Below are positions 1-7,029 of a stretch of 12,544 nt of DNA, piece after piece. The position numbers and the translations under genes are program-made. The DNA lies in contig CAMFLG010000040.1 of NCBI GenBank assembly GCA_945957495.1, forward strand, positions 1 through 12,544, given 5' to 3'. The notes under the pieces are model-generated. The model saw nothing but the letters and a program-made list of their open reading frames with translations. It made no database searches and was not told the origin of the DNA. Numbering within the stretch: the stretch's first letter is position 1; each line of letters starts with the position of its first letter. The stretch comes from an uncultured Pseudorhodobacter sp. (GTDB taxonomy: Bacteria; Pseudomonadota; Alphaproteobacteria; Rhodobacterales; Rhodobacteraceae).

Positions 1-222
1 GGTGACACCTTTGCCAAGGCACGGCCGCTGCCCGCATTGGCCGAGGGCGAACTGATCGCCTTCCGCTCTGCCGGGGCCTATGGCGCGGTGATGGCGTCGG
101 AATACAACACCCGACCGCTGATCCCGGAAGTGCTGGTAAAAGGTGATCAATTCGCCGTCATCCGTGCGCGACCCAGCTATGATGAGATTCTGAACCGCGA
201 TAGCATACCAGAGTGGTTGTAA
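1..222 (+). CDS. lysA: Diaminopimelate decarboxylase, C-terminal fragment
   Basis: This is the 3' end of lysA; the gene begins before the window. Diaminopimelate decarboxylase is a PLP enzyme of fold type III that converts meso-diaminopimelate to L-lysine in the cytoplasm. The 73 visible residues match the family's C-terminal barrel. The first residues, GDTFAK, would directly follow the conserved Cys-Glu-Ser motif of the active site. Next comes GAYGAVMASEYNTRP, whose Tyr (residue about 23 of the fragment) is the conserved residue near the PLP/substrate site. The closing segment, RPSYDEIL followed by IPEWL, is typical of Rhodobacteraceae LysA. The stop is TAA at 220-222, and the next gene starts 10 bases later on the same strand, so the two are probably co-transcribed. 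The identification is secure, but the N-terminal PLP-lysine domain cannot be seen. Confidence 0.93.
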   Translation, partial: GDTFAKARPLPALAEGELIAFRSAGAYGAVMASEYNTRPLIPEVLVKGDQFAVIRARPSYDEILNRDSIPEWL

Positions 223-232
223 AGCCGAGGGC

Positions 233-2683
233 ATGGCGACAAAAGACACAGATCAGGCGTTGAAACGGATCGAAACCCCGCTGCGGTTGACGCTGCTGGG
301 GCTTTGGGCCGAGCGGCTGACCTTTGCCTTCTGGCCGGTGTGGACGATCACCCTTGCGGCGGTGGCCGCGATCTCCTTTGGGCTGCAAGACATCCTGCCG
401 ATGGAAGTGGCGTGGTTCGGCATGGTGCTGACCGTGCTGGGCTGGGTTTGGGCGCTGGTGCATGGCGTATTGGCGTTTTCGCGCCCGACGCGGACCGAGG
501 CGCTGATCCGGCTGGATTCGCGCCTGCCCGGCCAGCCGATTGCGGCCTTGCAGGACACGCAGGTGATCGGGGCGGGCGATGACGCCTCGCGCGCGGTCTG
601 GGCCGCGCATCGCGCCCGGATGGCGGCGCGTGCGGCGGGGGCCAAACCGGTAGAGCCGAACCTGCGGCTTTCGGCGCGCGACCCGTTCGCGCTGCGCTAT
701 GTGGCGCTGACGGCGCTGGTGATGGCGCTGCTGTTCGGATCAATCTGGCGGGTAGCCTCGGTCAACGCTATGGCGCCGGGGGGTGGGGTGAACACCGCCA
801 CCGGCCCGGCCTGGGAAGGCTGGGCACAGCCACCCGCCTATACCGGCAAACCCGCGCTGTATCTGAACGATCAGACCGCCGACGTGCTGACCCTGCCGGT
901 CGGCACGCGGCTGCAGATCCGCATGTATGGCGAACCCGGCGCGCTGATCCTGTCGGAAACCGTGTCGGGCAGCACCGATGCAACGCCGGCCTCGCAGGCC
1001 ACGCATGATTTCAAGGTGATGCAATCGGGCAAGCTGGCCATTCAGGGCGAAGGCGGACAGGAATGGCGCGTTGTGGCGACGCCTGACGCCCCGCCTGCCG
1101 TCACCCCGGCACAAGACATCGGGCGCGAGGCGGATGGCCGGTTCAAACAGAAATTCACCGCGACCGATGATTACGGCGTGACCAAGGGTGAGGTCAGCAT
1201 CGCGCTTGATCTGCCCGCAGTGGACCGCATCTATGGGCTGGCCACCGATCCCGACCCGCAAAAGCCGGTGGTTCTGGACCTGCCCTTGCCTTTGAAAGGC
1301 AACCGGGCGGCGATTGATGCGACGCTGGTGGACGATCTTTCGGAAAACGTGCTGGCGAACCTGCCGGTGACGCTGACCTATCAGGTCAGCGATGCGGCGG
1401 GCCAGACCGGCGCGGCAGAGCCCATTCATGCGGTTCTGCCCGGCAAACGCTTTTTCGATCCGCTGGCTGCGGCGCTGATCGAAATGCGCCGCGATATTCT
1501 GTGGGCGCGGGCCAATGCGCCGCGCACGGTTCAGGTGCTGAAGGCGATCACGCATGAGCCGGATGGGTTTATCACCAACCAGAAGGCCTATCTGCGCCTG
1601 CGCGTGGCGATCAAACGGCTGGACGCCGAGGCTGCGAACCTGTCGGACACCACCCGCGACGAAGTTGCCGCAGAGTTGTGGCAAATCGCCCTGTTGATCG
1701 AGGAAGGCGACCTGCAGACCGCCAAGGCCCGGCTGGACCACGCGCAAGACCGCCTGAACGAGGCGATCCGGCGCGGTGCCAGCCAGGAAGAGATTCAAGA
1801 CCTGATGGATGAAATGCGTCAGGCGCTGAACGATTATCTGGAAGAGCAGGGCAAGAACGCCCCGGAAGACCCCAACGACGAAACCTCGCGCAATGATCAA
1901 GGCCCGACGATCACGCAGGATCAGATGCAGCAGATGTTGGACAAGCTGCAACAGCTGATGGAAGAGGGCAAAACCGCCGAGGCGCAGCAGTTGATGGACC
2001 AACTGCGGCAGATGATGGAAAACATGCGGGTCGTCAAAGGCGACGGTCAGGGTCAGGGCGGTCCGGGCAAACAGGCGATGAAGGATCTTGGCGATACCTT
2101 GCGCGATCAGCAGGGGCTTGCCGATGACTCTTTCCGCGATCTGCAGGATGGCCAGATGGGTCAGGACGGCCCTTCCAAGGATGGCAAAAGCCTGGCCGAG
2201 CGTCAGCAAGAGCTGCGCGACCGGCTGGACCAGTTGAAAAAGGATGGCGACCTGCCCGGCAAGAACAGCGACAAGGGCAAGTCCGGTCGCCAGAAACTCG
2301 ACGACGCGGGCCGCGCCATGGACGAGGCGGAACAGGCCCTGCGTGACGGCGATCTGCCGGGTGCGCTGGACAAGCAGGCCGAGGCGATGGACCAGATGCG
2401 GAAAGGAATGCGCGATTTCGGCGATGCGCTGGCCGAGGCGGATCGAAAGGAAGGCACCGCGCCGCAAACCGAAACAGCCAAAAATCCGGACCCCAATGGT
2501 ACGCGCGATCCCTTGGGCCGCGACAATTCTGCCCATATCGGATCTGACAAGAACCTGCTGCAGGGCGAAGACGTTTACCGCCGCGCGCAGGAATTGCTGA
2601 ACGAAATCCGCAAACGCTCTGGCGATCAGAGCCGCCCGGAAAACGAACGCAGCTACCTTAAGCGGTTGCTGGATCTGTTCTAA
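233..2683 (+). CDS. TIGR02302/DUF4175 family membrane-anchored protein
   Basis: An 816-residue protein of unknown function, matching the alphaproteobacterial TIGR02302 (DUF4175) family in length (about 850) and architecture. Hydrophobic segments lie near residues 33-50, 58-82 and 155-175. After them comes a long region predicted to be outside the cytoplasm. Residues about 190-420 look beta-rich, with a pattern reminiscent of repeated extracellular domains. From about 440 the chain is helical, with Gln/Met/Asp-rich amphipathic repeats: about 560-600, a Gly/Gln-rich linker near 601-616, then more helices to about 740. The final helix ends in YLKRLLDLF, a typical family C-terminus. A GAGG motif sits just before the ATG. 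The gene follows lysA by 10 bases, so an operon is likely, which ties it loosely to diaminopimelate or cell-wall supply. That link is inference from position only, and no catalytic motif was seen. Downstream lies a convergent palindromic region. Confidence 0.85.
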   Translation: MATKDTDQALKRIETPLRLTLLGLWAERLTFAFWPVWTITLAAVAAISFGLQDILPMEVAWFGMVLTVLGWVWALVHGVLAFSRPTRTEALIRLDSRLPGQPIAALQDTQVIGAGDDASRAVWAAHRARMAARAAGAKPVEPNLRLSARDPFALRYVALTALVMALLFGSIWRVASVNAMAPGGGVNTATGPAWEGWAQPPAYTGKPALYLNDQTADVLTLPVGTRLQIRMYGEPGALILSETVSGSTDATPASQATHDFKVMQSGKLAIQGEGGQEWRVVATPDAPPAVTPAQDIGREADGRFKQKFTATDDYGVTKGEVSIALDLPAVDRIYGLATDPDPQKPVVLDLPLPLKGNRAAIDATLVDDLSENVLANLPVTLTYQVSDAAGQTGAAEPIHAVLPGKRFFDPLAAALIEMRRDILWARANAPRTVQVLKAITHEPDGFITNQKAYLRLRVAIKRLDAEAANLSDTTRDEVAAELWQIALLIEEGDLQTAKARLDHAQDRLNEAIRRGASQEEIQDLMDEMRQALNDYLEEQGKNAPEDPNDETSRNDQGPTITQDQMQQMLDKLQQLMEEGKTAEAQQLMDQLRQMMENMRVVKGDGQGQGGPGKQAMKDLGDTLRDQQGLADDSFRDLQDGQMGQDGPSKDGKSLAERQQELRDRLDQLKKDGDLPGKNSDKGKSGRQKLDDAGRAMDEAEQALRDGDLPGALDKQAEAMDQMRKGMRDFGDALAEADRKEGTAPQTETAKNPDPNGTRDPLGRDNSAHIGSDKNLLQGEDVYRRAQELLNEIRKRSGDQSRPENERSYLKRLLDLF

Positions 2684-2684
2684 A

Positions 2685-2778
2685 GCCTGTCTGGTTAACA
2701 CGGAATCGAAAATCGCTGCCTCTCGCTGCGCTCGACCGCGAATTTCGATCCGCATGTATCAATGAAAACCAGACGGGC
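2685..2778. repeat. Nested palindromic element A
   Basis: A 94-base imperfect palindrome starting two bases after the stop of the upstream gene. The outer arms, 2685-2696 (GCCTGTCTGGTT) and 2767-2778 (AACCAGACGGGC), pair at 11 of 12 positions, and the remaining position can form a G-U pair. The inner arms are 2701-2716 (CGGAATCGAAAATCGC) and 2738-2752 (GCGAATTTCGATCCG); they pair with one bulge and one mismatch around a loop at 2717-2737. No T-tract follows, so it is not a classical intrinsic terminator. It lies between converging genes, where it could still act as a bidirectional terminator or mRNA 3'-end stabiliser. The nested symmetry also fits a non-autonomous palindromic repeat (REP or MITE-like). 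Copies elsewhere in the genome would decide. Confidence 0.6.
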
Positions 2779-2900
2779 CCTTGGGCGTATCGCGTTTGGT
2801 CGAATTCGGATATTCACCGACCGGGGCGAGGCAGCGTTTTTGAAGAATAACGCGTTCGCCCCGATCGGTGAATTCAATTGAACGCGATACGCCCTAGGGC
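2777..2900. repeat. Long palindromic element B (MITE-like)
   Basis: A 124-base inverted repeat abutting element A and ending six bases before the stop of the minus-strand gene. The perfect core arms are GGGCGTATCGCGTT (2783-2796) and AACGCGATACGCCC (2881-2894). With the flanks 2777-2782 and 2895-2900 the match is 19 of 20. A second inner pair of arms, 2812-2828 and 2857-2873, matches at 16 of 17. The stretches between outer and inner arms differ in length (15 against 7 bases), so one arm carries an insertion or deletion. The loop is 2829-2856 and includes the small palindrome AACGCGTT (2849-2856). There is no coding potential. Long near-perfect arms with short ends fit a MITE or other palindromic intergenic repeat; a bidirectional terminator is the alternative. 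Confidence 0.65.
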
Positions 2901-2906
2901 GGTGGA

Positions 2907-3644
2907 TCAGGCGTTCTTGCCGATCAGGCCATTCAGAAAACCAATGGCCTGTGTGACCATCCGGTCAAGCCCCATGCGCAATTGGTCAACCCAGGCGATG
3001 TAGGCGTTCAGCACCCCGGCTGCGGCAGGAAACTGCAAGGCCAGTTTGGGCGCCATCATGTAGATAACCGCCATTGCGATGGCGATCAGGATCATCAGGG
3101 TAAAGCCGCTGCGAAAGCCTGATCGTTTCGGCGCCTCGACAGGAAGTGCTTCGGCCATCGACATCGCCTCACCGGCCCGCTTTTCGCTGCTGGAGCGCAG
3201 GGTCGAGTTCAACTCTTCGATCTCGGGCAATAACTCGCGGCGGGGTTGCGGTTTTTCCGCGCTAGTGCCCGGCGCGTCGCGGCGCGTCACGCGGGCGGGC
3301 ATCGTTGCGGGCACAAGGCCCATTTCGGTTTGGGTTTCGATCACAGGCGGGGTTTCGGATTTCCGCGCCTCGACCTCGCGCTCTGCCTCTTCGCGCAGGA
3401 CTGCCAGAACAGATTCGTCGATCGAGCGTAAAACCGGTTCGGGCGCGGCGGGGGCGATGGGGGCTGCGGGGGCAGGCGGTGCCTCGTACAAGGCCTCTTC
3501 CGCCTCTGCCGCGGCCTCTACCGCAGGGGAGGGCTGAAACCAGGTGTGGCCGCAGTTGGAACATTGCACATCGCGGCCGGTGTCGGGAATGACCGACGCA
3601 TCAACCTCGTATTCGGCATCGCAGTTCGGGCAGACAAGACGCAT
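2907..3644 (-). CDS. MJ0042-type zinc-ribbon membrane protein
   Basis: A 245-residue protein starting MRLVCPNCDAEYEVD. The N-terminal zinc ribbon has two CxxC pairs, C5/C8 and C28/C31, in the pattern of the MJ0042 (zinc_ribbon_5) family. A long acidic and Ala/Pro-rich linker follows (about 40-175), then one hydrophobic segment (about 180-198) and an amphipathic C-terminal tail (about 205-245). The ribbon is most simply placed in the cytoplasm and the short tail beyond the membrane. Such proteins are common in Alphaproteobacteria, and their job is not established. The ATG at 3642-3644 is preceded only by a weak A-rich stretch, with no clear Shine-Dalgarno. The gene is divergent from ftsE with about 170 bases between them, so shared control with cell division is possible but unproven. 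A role as transcription factor, scaffold or zinc sensor cannot be separated from sequence. Confidence 0.83.
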   Translation of the reverse strand: MRLVCPNCDAEYEVDASVIPDTGRDVQCSNCGHTWFQPSPAVEAAAEAEEALYEAPPAPAAPIAPAAPEPVLRSIDESVLAVLREEAEREVEARKSETPPVIETQTEMGLVPATMPARVTRRDAPGTSAEKPQPRRELLPEIEELNSTLRSSSEKRAGEAMSMAEALPVEAPKRSGFRSGFTLMILIAIAMAVIYMMAPKLALQFPAAAGVLNAYIAWVDQLRMGLDRMVTQAIGFLNGLIGKNA

Positions 3645-3813
3645 ATTTTGGCTTTACCGGATCATTTTGTATTCAGGGTCAGAAGCGTTGTAGCAACGAA
3701 ACCCGGCTTCTCCAAGCCTTTGTGGTGAATGTTCGCCTCGCCCGATTGAATCCGCCGCTTGCTTGGGCAATGGTGCAACGCAGTTGGACAACCGCCCGAA
3801 CGAGGATACCCAG
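3645..3813. promoter_or_regulatory. Divergent intergenic region with short hairpins
   Basis: This 169-base gap separates the minus-strand zinc-ribbon gene from plus-strand ftsE and must carry promoters for both. Short dyads are visible. CGTTG (3686-3690) pairs with CAACG (3694-3698) across three bases. AGAAGC (3681-3686) pairs with GCTTCT (3706-3711). GGCTT (3705-3709) pairs with AAGCC (3714-3718). They overlap and so would be alternative folds. No convincing -35/-10 pair or CtrA-type TTAA site was found on either strand. Confidence 0.35.
3802..3806 (+). promoter_or_regulatory. Ribosome-binding site that sets the ftsE start
   Basis: GAGGA lies seven bases before the GTG at 3814. The open frame extends upstream to a TTG at 3763, but that codon has no comparable Shine-Dalgarno, and the extra 17 residues it would add do not look like FtsE. 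The GTG start gives a protein beginning directly at the first beta strand, as usual for FtsE. Confidence 0.6.
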
Positions 3814-4485
3814 GTGATAGCCTTCGATAACGTCGCCTATAGCTACGGCGGGGGCGAATTGCTTTCCGAGATTTCGCTGCGTCTTGCGCCGGGGTCGTTT
3901 CATTTTCTGACCGGGCCGTCCGGGGCGGGGAAATCGACGTTTCTGAAGCTGTGCTATGCCGAATTGCTGCCCACGGCAGGCCGCGTCACCCTGTTTGACC
4001 GCGAGGTGCGCAGCCTGACGCGGGATGACATCGCGCTCAGCCGCCGCCGCATTGGCGTGGTGCATCAGGACTGCCAGTTTCTGGATCACCTGCCGCTGGC
4101 CGCCAACGTTTCGCTGCCGCTGACCGTGGCCGGGCGCAGTTCCGAGGCGCAGGATCTGACAGATCTCTTGGGCTGGGTCGGGCTGGGGCAATTGGCCAGC
4201 GCCCTGCCGCCGCAACTGTCAGGGGGCGAACGGCAACGCGCGGCGCTGGCGCGGGCGATCATCATGGGGCCGGATGTGATCCTGGCGGATGAACCCACCG
4301 GCAACCTGGATTGGGAGATGTCTTTGCGGTTGTTGACGCTGTTGGTCGAATTGAACCGGATGGGCAAGACGGTGCTGATCGCCACGCATGACCTGAACCT
4401 GATCCGGCAGGCCAAAAGCCAGATTGCCGCGCGGGTGCTGCGGATTTCGAAACGGCGGATTCAGCTGGCGGGGGCCGATCTGTGA
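3814..4485 (+). CDS. ftsE: Cell division ATP-binding protein FtsE
   Basis: A 223-residue ABC ATPase from a GTG start. With FtsX it forms the membrane complex that, in studied bacteria, activates septal peptidoglycan hydrolases. Motifs in order: Walker A GPSGAGKST (34-42), Q-loop VVHQD (Q85), signature LSGGE (135-139), Walker B VILADE (155-160, catalytic E160), D-loop GNLD and switch His in ATHD (H192). The length equals that of typical FtsE (about 220-230), and there is no long linker or second ATPase domain. Its stop overlaps the GTG start of ftsX by four bases, so translation is probably coupled. The neighbouring FtsX separates it from LolD/MacB-type ATPases, which it resembles in sequence. 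Every ATPase motif is intact. Confidence 0.93.
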   Translation: MIAFDNVAYSYGGGELLSEISLRLAPGSFHFLTGPSGAGKSTFLKLCYAELLPTAGRVTLFDREVRSLTRDDIALSRRRIGVVHQDCQFLDHLPLAANVSLPLTVAGRSSEAQDLTDLLGWVGLGQLASALPPQLSGGERQRAALARAIIMGPDVILADEPTGNLDWEMSLRLLTLLVELNRMGKTVLIATHDLNLIRQAKSQIAARVLRISKRRIQLAGADL

Positions 4486-5372
4486 GCCGGCTTTCCCTGT
4501 TTCGCCGCGATGGCCAATCCGATCGCGTGGTGCCGCCGTCAGGTCACACCGCCTGGCTGACCTCTTTCACCGCAGGGGCCATGGCCTTTCTGGCGGTGTT
4601 CGCGCTGGCGCTGTCGCTGGCGGCGGGGCGTCTGGCCGACCGCTGGTCGGACGCGCTGGAGCGGACGGCCACGATCCGGCTGGCCGCTCCAGAGGATCAG
4701 AAAGACGTGCAGACCAAGGCGGTTCTGGATATTCTGGCCACGACCACCGGCGTCGCCTCGGCCCGCGCGCTGAGCGATGAGGAACAGCGCGCCCTGCTGG
4801 AGCCGTGGTTCGGCCCCGATCTGCCGCTGGACGCGCTGCCCCTGCCCCGGCTGATCGAGATTACCGAGGGCGATCCCGGTTATGACGGCGAGGGCCTGCG
4901 GCAGCGGCTTGCGGCAGAGGCACCCGGGGCGGTGCTGGACGATCACACCCGCTGGCGCAGACCGCTGGCGGTGGCGGCGTCGCGGCTGCGGCTGTTGGGG
5001 CTGTTGTCCATCGCGCTGATCGGCACGGCGACGGCGGCGATGATCACGCTGGCGGCCAGTGCGGCGCTGGCGGCGAATGCGCAGGTAATCAAGGTACTGC
5101 GGCTGGTGGGCGCGCGCGACAGCTATATCGCCCGCGCCTTTGTGCGGCGGTTCACCCTGCGCGCCCTGGGCGGCGCGGCCATCGGCACGGTCTTGGGGAT
5201 GATCGGCATTGCGCTGTTGCCCTCTACCGATACGGCGGGCGGATTTCTGACCGGGCTGGGGTTCGAGGGCATGGGCTGGCTGTGGCCGCTAACTCTGCCG
5301 CCCCTGGCGGCGGTGGTGGCCTTTCTGGCGACCCGCGCCGCTGCGTTCCGCAAACTTCGGGAGCTGACCTGA
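4482..5372 (+). CDS. ftsX: Cell division permease-like protein FtsX
   Basis: A 296-residue inner-membrane partner of FtsE. It has the FtsX topology: a cytoplasmic N-terminus, TM1 near 29-49, a large extracytoplasmic domain (about 50-165), then TM2 near 168-192, TM3 near 228-247 and TM4 near 266-286. The cytoplasmic stretch after TM2, with VIKVLRLVGARDSYIARAFVRRF (about 202-224, quoted as two parts of one motif: VIKVLRLVGA and RDSYIARAFVRRF), is the conserved FtsX/MacB-type loop that couples to the ATPase. It starts at GTG inside the ftsE stop (GTGA), and its TGA shares one base with the plsC ATG. The extracytoplasmic domain is expected to recruit a hydrolase activator or hydrolase; no such gene is in the window. 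Confidence 0.9.
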   Translation: MSRLSLFRRDGQSDRVVPPSGHTAWLTSFTAGAMAFLAVFALALSLAAGRLADRWSDALERTATIRLAAPEDQKDVQTKAVLDILATTTGVASARALSDEEQRALLEPWFGPDLPLDALPLPRLIEITEGDPGYDGEGLRQRLAAEAPGAVLDDHTRWRRPLAVAASRLRLLGLLSIALIGTATAAMITLAASAALAANAQVIKVLRLVGARDSYIARAFVRRFTLRALGGAAIGTVLGMIGIALLPSTDTAGGFLTGLGFEGMGWLWPLTLPPLAAVVAFLATRAAAFRKLRELT

Positions 5373-6100
5373 TGCCGAAACCTGTTCAATGGCTGTTGTC
5401 GCTGATCTTCATTGTGCAGATGTATCTGGCAATGGCGGTGATCGGGCTTTTGTGGCTGCCCTATGCGCTTTACAGCCGCGACGGTGCCGTATCGGCCTGC
5501 CATGCGTTTTGCCGGTGGGTGCGGCTGACGCTGCGGCTGCTGTGCGGGCTGCGGACCGATGTGCGCGGCACGGTGCCAGTGGGCGAAGAGTTGATTGCGC
5601 CGAAGCATCAAAGCTTTCTGGACATCATCCTGATCTATGGCGCGCTGCCGCGTGCCAAGTTCATCATGAAAGCCGAACTGCGCTTTGCGCCGATCTTGGG
5701 CTGGTACGCGTTGCGCATCGGCTGCGTGCCGGTGAACCGGGGCAAGCGCGGGGCGGCGATCACCAAGATGATGCGCGATGTGAAATCGGGTCAGGCCGAC
5801 CCCGGCCAGTTGATCATCTATCCGCAGGGCACCCGCGTCGCCCCCGGGGCCTATCTGCCCTACAAGGTGGGCACAGCCGCACTTTATGCGCAACTGGGCC
5901 AGCCTTGCGTTCCGGTGGCGGCGAATGTCGGGGTGTTCTGGCCCAAGCGTGGCATCACCCGGCACCCGGGGCTTGCCGTCGTTGAATTCCTGCCCGCGAT
6001 CCCGCCCGGCCTGACTAATGCCACCTTCATGGCAACGCTGGAAGAAGCGGTGGAAACAGCATCGAACACCCTGCTGGCCGAGGCAGGGTTTCAGGCATGA
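5372..6100 (+). CDS. plsC: 1-acyl-sn-glycerol-3-phosphate acyltransferase (PlsC family)
   Basis: A 242-residue membrane acyltransferase that should turn lysophosphatidic acid (or another lysolipid) into phosphatidic acid. A hydrophobic N-terminal segment (about 7-32) anchors it. The catalytic HX4D motif is HQSFLD (H79-D84), block II surrounds KFIMKAEL (96-103), and block III is YPQGTR (150-155), matching the usual FPEGTR with Glu replaced by Gln. The frame stays open to 5282, but the ATG at 5372 overlaps the ftsX stop by one base and gives the usual family length, so it was chosen. Its stop in turn overlaps the next start (ATGA). Family members vary in acceptor (lysophosphatidate, lyso-ornithine lipid), so the exact substrate is not certain; the plsC symbol is at family level. 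Confidence 0.85.
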   Translation: MPKPVQWLLSLIFIVQMYLAMAVIGLLWLPYALYSRDGAVSACHAFCRWVRLTLRLLCGLRTDVRGTVPVGEELIAPKHQSFLDIILIYGALPRAKFIMKAELRFAPILGWYALRIGCVPVNRGKRGAAITKMMRDVKSGQADPGQLIIYPQGTRVAPGAYLPYKVGTAALYAQLGQPCVPVAANVGVFWPKRGITRHPGLAVVEFLPAIPPGLTNATFMATLEEAVETASNTLLAEAGFQA

Positions 6101-6423
6101 GCACCTCTGCCGCCACCATCGCGCATATTCTGGATACGCTGGCCGATCTGCCGCTCAGCAGCCGGAAGATGTTCGGCGAATACGCGCTGTATCTGGAGGG
6201 CAGGACGGTGGCCTTCGTTTGCGATGACACCTTGTTCATCAAGCCCACGCCGGGGGCGGCTGCGGTTTTGCCCGATGCCGAGCGCGGCCCAGCCTATCCG
6301 GGCAGCAAGGATTACATCATCGGGTCAGAGGCGCTGGACGACCCCGACCTGTGCATCCGCGCCCTGCGTGCGGCAGCCGCAGACACGCCGCCACCGAAGC
6401 CTAAGAAAGCAAAGGTGAAATGA
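6097..6423 (+). CDS. TfoX N-terminal domain protein
   Basis: A 108-residue protein consisting of the TfoX/Sxy N-terminal domain only. The diagnostic stretch is RKMFGEYALYLEGR (about 23-36), followed by VAFVCDDTLFIKP and a late SKDYI segment. The C-terminus is a short Pro/Lys-rich tail. In gammaproteobacteria the full-length protein (about 200 residues) regulates competence; the C-terminal domain is absent here, and short forms like this are common in Alphaproteobacteria with no settled role. It starts within the plsC stop (ATGA) and its own TGA overlaps the next start, so it lies in the middle of the ftsE operon. A role in DNA uptake should not be assumed. Confidence 0.82.
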   Translation: MSTSAATIAHILDTLADLPLSSRKMFGEYALYLEGRTVAFVCDDTLFIKPTPGAAAVLPDAERGPAYPGSKDYIIGSEALDDPDLCIRALRAAAADTPPPKPKKAKVK

Positions 6424-7028
6424 TGGAATGGATCACCGATCTGGACACATTGCACGCGCAGTACGGCACCCCGGGCAAACCGGCGGTAGCCAAGGTGGCG
6501 GCACACCTGACCCCCGCCTATCGCGGCTTTATCGAGGCGTCGCGGTTCTGCATCCTGTCCACCGTCGGCCCTGAAGGCACCGACGGCAGCCCGCGCGGCG
6601 ATGAGGGGCCGGTGGTGACTGTGCTGGACAGCCAGACCGTCGCCCTGCCGGATTGGAAGGGCAATGAGCGGATCGACAGTTTGCGCAACATTGTCCGCGA
6701 TGGCCGGGTGTCCTTGTATTTCATGGTGCCGGGCTCTACCACCTCTGTGCGGATCAACGGCACCGCGCGTCTGACGGCGGACGAAGACCTGCGCGTCCGA
6801 TTTGATCGCGGCGGCGTGCATCCGCGCACCGTCATCGTGATCCGCGTGGCAGAGGTCTATTCGCAATGCGCCCGCGCGCTGCAACGTTCGGCGCTATGGA
6901 CATCGGGTGATCTGTCAGCGGGGCTGCCCAGCGTCGGGCAGATGTTGCAGGACGCCACCGCAGGTGTGATCGACGGCGCGGAATATGACCGCGAGCGCTC
7001 CACACGGGCGCATCTGGGTTGGTGGTAG
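6420..7028 (+). CDS. PPOX-type FMN-dependent flavoprotein (pyridoxamine 5'-phosphate oxidase family)
   Basis: A 202-residue protein of the pyridoxamine-phosphate-oxidase-like split-barrel fold, closest to the MSMEG_1061/DR_2398-type family. The landmarks are FCILSTVGPEGTDGSPRGD (about 43-61), LPDWKGNERIDSLRNI (76-91), VSLYFMVPG (97-105), RINGTARL (111-118) and the late RSALW (156-160). These match the FMN-binding strands and family signatures. The reaction is unknown; the family probably reduces or oxidises a small molecule with FMN or F420. Two ATG codons in a row (6420 and 6423) could start it; AGGTGA (6413-6418) lies just upstream, and the first overlaps the previous stop. It ends one base before the stop of the convergent hydroxylase gene. 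It is not the vitamin B6 enzyme PdxH itself, judging by the signatures. Confidence 0.8.
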   Translation: MMEWITDLDTLHAQYGTPGKPAVAKVAAHLTPAYRGFIEASRFCILSTVGPEGTDGSPRGDEGPVVTVLDSQTVALPDWKGNERIDSLRNIVRDGRVSLYFMVPGSTTSVRINGTARLTADEDLRVRFDRGGVHPRTVIVIRVAEVYSQCARALQRSALWTSGDLSAGLPSVGQMLQDATAGVIDGAEYDRERSTRAHLGWW

Positions 7029-7029
7029 G

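Noticed and set aside
740..2755. A 671-codon open frame on the minus strand opposite the TIGR02302 gene
   Set aside because: It lies antisense to a strong coding region with family-like protein features and reads as repetitive Gln/Arg/Leu/Phe-rich sequence with no recognisable domain. GC-rich codon bias removes stops from the opposite strand.
2829..2856. The TTTTT run in the loop of element B read as an intrinsic terminator tail
   Set aside because: The T-run lies inside the loop between the arms and does not follow the stem, so it does not fit a rho-independent terminator for element B on the plus strand.
2695..2877. A 60-codon minus-strand frame inside the palindromic region
   Set aside because: It crosses both palindromes, has no ribosome-binding site or recognisable domain, and is best seen as chance reading of repeat DNA.
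6097..6423. Natural competence regulator role for the TfoX-like protein
   Set aside because: Only the N-terminal domain is present and the gene sits in a division/lipid operon; nothing here supports a competence function.
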